Origin: an uncultured Christensenella sp.
GTDB lineage: Bacteria; Bacillota; Clostridia; Christensenellales; UBA3700
Assembly: GCA_949284695.1 (NCBI GenBank)
Contig: CASDWJ010000015.1
Span: 1 to 51,667, forward strand
Length of the DNA stretch: 51,667 nucleotides
Direction of reading: 5' to 3'
Shown: in pieces, positions 49,154 to 51,667 of the stretch
Numbering within the stretch: position 1 is the first letter of the stretch
Layout: each line of letters opens with the position of its first letter
Program-made: the position numbers and the translations under genes
Notes under the pieces: generated by a model
Database searches by the model: none
Seen by the model: only the letters and a program-made list of their open reading frames with translations
What the model was told of the DNA's origin: nothing

Positions 49154-51442
49154 TCAATTTTCGCTCTGCGTGCAGATCGCCCTGTACAGAGCGCTCGAAG
49201 TCAGATCAGACTTTACACCTTTGACGCATCTGATCTCAGGTAAAATCGTTATCAGACCAAGCTCAGCGAACACGTAAACGCATATCGAAAACTTGTGCCT
49301 GTCCACCTCGGTTTCGGACGCTACGTCGGCATACAGCGCGTTCAGATCTGTATAACGACTTATCCCCGTGCGTTTCCTGACTGCGCGGTATACTGCGCCG
49401 AATTCGTCGTATACGGGCGCGTACGCGCGGTAAATATCCGCAAGGTCTCCCATTGCAAACACCTTGACCGCTCCGTCTCTTGCGAACTCGTCGCCGCCGC
49501 AAAGTGGCATTTCGAGGAGCACGACTTCAGAATAGAACGCCGTCGCGCCTCTCGTCGGACAAAGCAGTATCTGCGTGACGGGCAACTTGCCGTCTCCCTT
49601 GCCGTAGACCACGTCGAGAGAAAACCTCTTTGCCGCGCTTTCTGCCGTGCGCCTGTCGAACGCGACGAAGCACGTGCCGTAACGACGATCGGCAAGCCTT
49701 TCCGCTTCTTCTTCGGATACGCCTACCCGTTGCGCCGCGTCAGTCGAAGCGCCTTTTGCGCGCCTTAAGTTGTATTCAAAGCACACGTCGTCGCCGGGAA
49801 GCCCGCCGGGAAGCACACTCCTGACGACCGCCTGAGTGCGCTCGACGTTGTTGAACACGTTGTAAGAAATGTCGAGATAAAGGCGTTTTTCCGCTTCGCT
49901 GTTGAGATATTCTCTGTCTTCGTACATGCCGAAAGCGAGCACTTCCATGTTCTTGATACGCGCTTTGAGGTGCGTGCCGTCTCCGAAGGGCGCGAACGAA
50001 CTTTTGCGCTCGTCTATCGCGAAAACGGGAGCGGGATTGCCCTCGCCGAACGGTTGGAGATACATCAGCTGTTTGGTCACCGCCACGTCGAGCGGCGCGG
50101 TCAGCAGACGGTCGCATTTTCTCTCCGCCTTTGCCGAAATATCGCCGTAAACCTCTCTCGCGTACGCATTGACCGCGGTGCGGAAATCCTCGAAATTGCT
50201 CTCCTCAAGCCCTACTCCGCATGCCATCGGGTGACCGCCGAAGCGAGTCAGATAGCAGGAAGCGTGCTTTACGCATTCGAGTATGTTGACGCCCGCGACG
50301 CTTCTCCCCGACCCCTTGAGTACACCTTTGTTGTTGGTAAAAAGTATTACGGGACGGGAGAACATACCCGCAATCCTCGACGCGGTAATGCCGAGCACGC
50401 CGTCGTCCCAGTAACGGGCGTAAAGTATTATAAACGGATCGTTCTCGAAATCGTAGCCTTTGAGTTTCTCGAGACAGTCCTCTGTCAGATCGTCCGTCAG
50501 CTGCTGGCGCGCGTCGTTGGCTTTGTTTATATCGTCCACAAGGCATTTGAGCAGGAACATATCGTTTTCAACGAAAAGATCAACGACCTCGTTGGCGTCT
50601 TTGACTCTGCCCATCGCGTTTATCCTCGGCGCGAGTTTGAACGCGATATCCGACGAAGTGACGGGGTATTTCATACAGCTGTCGACAAGGAGCGCGATGC
50701 CTCTCCTGTACCGCTTGTTTATGCTGATAAGACCGTAGTAGGTTATCACTCTGTTGTCTCTGAGAAGCGGCACGACGTCCGCAACCGTCGCAAGCGCGGC
50801 GATATCGTAATATTTTTTGCTTTCTTCCACGCCCGCGAGCGCCTCTACGAGCCTGAGCGCCACTCCCGCGCCGCAGAGGTCTCGGAACGCCGTATCAGTC
50901 TTTGCGCAGACGTGCGGATTGAAAACGGGACACGCAGGAAGTTTTTCGCCCGGCTGATGGTGATCGGTGATCAGCATGTCGAGCCCGAGTTCTTCCTGCG
51001 CGTAGTCTACCTCACCGACCGAATTTATGCCGCAGTCTACGCTGACAACGACCTGCGCATCGGTATTTTCTGCGATGTTGTCGAGCGCGGCAACGCTTAT
51101 ACCGTAGCCGTCGCTGTGGCGGTTGGGGATAAAGTAACCGACTTTTCCTTTGCTGTTGGCGGAAAGATAAGAATAAAGTATCGAGACCGCGCAAACGCCG
51201 TCGCAGTCGTAATCGCCGTATATCACTATACTCTCGCCCTCATCCATCGCCTTTCTCAGCCTGTCGGCGATCTCGGCTATGCCCGAGTACTCGTCGAGCG
51301 GAGTGAGCGACGAAAGCGACGGGTTGAGAAAAGCGCGCGCTTTTTCAACGTCGTCGATCCCTCTGTCGATCAGAAGGTCGGCAACGAGCTGATCGATCGC
51401 GAGCTCTTTCGCCAGTGCAGATGATCTTTCCTTGTCGTCCAT
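49154..51442 (-). CDS. recJ: Single-stranded-DNA-specific exonuclease RecJ
   Basis: A 762-residue RecJ, a 5'-to-3' ssDNA exonuclease. DHH-family metal motifs: D77-Y-D79-C-D81 (YGDYDCDGV), the D136 region VSVDCGIN and D160-H161-H162 (LITDHHQPGE), then a DHHA1 domain with GRSVAGVNILECV and FGGHPMACGVGLE. An OB domain (about 455-555) and a further C-terminal region follow. Longer than E. coli RecJ (577) as is usual in Bacillota. SD GGAG before ATG 51442. Confidence 0.95.
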   Translation of the reverse strand: MDDKERSSALAKELAIDQLVADLLIDRGIDDVEKARAFLNPSLSSLTPLDEYSGIAEIADRLRKAMDEGESIVIYGDYDCDGVCAVSILYSYLSANSKGKVGYFIPNRHSDGYGISVAALDNIAENTDAQVVVSVDCGINSVGEVDYAQEELGLDMLITDHHQPGEKLPACPVFNPHVCAKTDTAFRDLCGAGVALRLVEALAGVEESKKYYDIAALATVADVVPLLRDNRVITYYGLISINKRYRRGIALLVDSCMKYPVTSSDIAFKLAPRINAMGRVKDANEVVDLFVENDMFLLKCLVDDINKANDARQQLTDDLTEDCLEKLKGYDFENDPFIILYARYWDDGVLGITASRIAGMFSRPVILFTNNKGVLKGSGRSVAGVNILECVKHASCYLTRFGGHPMACGVGLEESNFEDFRTAVNAYAREVYGDISAKAERKCDRLLTAPLDVAVTKQLMYLQPFGEGNPAPVFAIDERKSSFAPFGDGTHLKARIKNMEVLAFGMYEDREYLNSEAEKRLYLDISYNVFNNVERTQAVVRSVLPGGLPGDDVCFEYNLRRAKGASTDAAQRVGVSEEEAERLADRRYGTCFVAFDRRTAESAAKRFSLDVVYGKGDGKLPVTQILLCPTRGATAFYSEVVLLEMPLCGGDEFARDGAVKVFAMGDLADIYRAYAPVYDEFGAVYRAVRKRTGISRYTDLNALYADVASETEVDRHKFSICVYVFAELGLITILPEIRCVKGVKSDLTSSALYRAICTQSEN

Positions 51443-51471
51443 AATTTCTCCACGCGCGTATTTATATATCT

Positions 51472-51500
51472 ATTATATACGAAAGTGTCCCCGTCCGCAA
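51472..51500 (-). promoter_or_regulatory. recJ promoter
   Basis: Minus strand: TTGCGG (51495-51500), 17-base spacer, TATAAT (51472-51477). It lies between the IS30-type transposase end and recJ. Confidence 0.65.
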
Positions 51501-51535
51501 CGGATAAAACGTGCGTTCGCGGGAAAAGTGAATTG

Positions 51536-51667
51536 TCAAACCAAGTGCAACACTTTTTGCAATTCTTGTTCAAATAAATCTGCCGGTGTTTTGTACCCAA
51601 GCACTTTTTTAGGTCTGGCGTTAATTAACGCCAGATTCTTTTTCAGAGTCTTCTCTCTCACGTGAGA
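51536..51667 (-). mobile_element. IS30-family transposase, C-terminal end (runs off the window)
   Basis: The last 43 codons and the stop of a transposase read leftward from the window edge. ALINARPKKVLGYKTPADLF followed by EQELQKVLHLV matches the C-terminus of IS30-family DDE transposases. The stop at 51536 is followed within a few bases by TTGACAATTC-type sequence, which may be the element's terminal repeat. The rest of the element is outside the window, so it is unknown whether it is intact. Confidence 0.8.

Noticed and set aside
49970-51424. Plus-strand frame of 484 codons
   Set aside because: Antisense shadow of recJ.
1-51667. CRISPR array, prophage or toxin-antitoxin island
   Set aside because: No regularly spaced repeats and no phage structural or integrase genes were seen. 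The only mobile sequence is the IS30-type end at the right edge, and the VbhA-like protein has no visible partner.

Overview
The window looks like chromosomal DNA of an anaerobic, spore-forming Bacillota, most likely a gut Clostridia lineage (Christensenellales-like is a guess). Supporting signs are the IspH-ribosomal protein S1 fusion typical of Clostridia, HemZ, GerW/YtfJ, a Spo0A-type DNA-binding domain, a SpoIIM-like membrane protein, and the order ftsK-rimO-pgsA-cinA-recA-rny. No phage, plasmid, CRISPR or conventional defence genes were seen. Almost all genes lie on the minus strand; the four plus-strand genes are a LysR regulator, a Spo0A C-domain protein, a SpoIIM-like protein and a polysaccharide deacetylase-like protein.

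Layout. 1-470: four tRNA genes (transcribed Pro-Met-Asp-Phe) behind one strong promoter. 566-7146: surE, an HI0933-type flavoprotein, cmk, two tandem plsC paralogs and ispH-rpsA. 7212-12423: a five-gene biotin-dependent, Na+-pump decarboxylase operon that encodes two different carboxyltransferase types, with its own promoter and terminator. 12713-16518: a TetR regulator, then DUF2953-gerW-dacF-rluB, in which two successive gene junctions overlap by 52 and 62 bases. 16706-20617: a redox operon (acetyltransferase, flavoprotein, iron alcohol dehydrogenase, cyclophilin-like lipoprotein) divergent from a LysR regulator, with a dyad between the promoters. 20671-28765: scpA/scpB, an M50 protease, lysA, a second DD-carboxypeptidase, a VbhA-like small protein, deoB, and the divergent Spo0A-C and SpoIIM-like genes. 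28914-39862: rny, recA, cinA, pgsA, rimO, ftsK, a dUTPase and an M16 peptidase. 39938-51500: deacetylase-like gene, pnp, rpsO, hemZ, an MBL hydrolase, dtd, rel and recJ. The right edge carries the C-terminal end of an IS30-type transposase.

The most interesting signal is in gene starts. surE, deoB, lysR, the Spo0A-C gene and the SpoIIM-like gene have no Shine-Dalgarno sequence, and each has a promoter -10 element ending exactly 6 bases before its ATG, so their mRNAs are predicted to be leaderless. Most of the other genes have a clear Shine-Dalgarno sequence. Two of the sporulation-type genes also carry sequences resembling sigma-E promoters. The second main point is the hybrid Na+ pump operon, which has transcarboxylase-like parts and an acyl-CoA carboxyltransferase whose oxyanion-loop motifs are altered.
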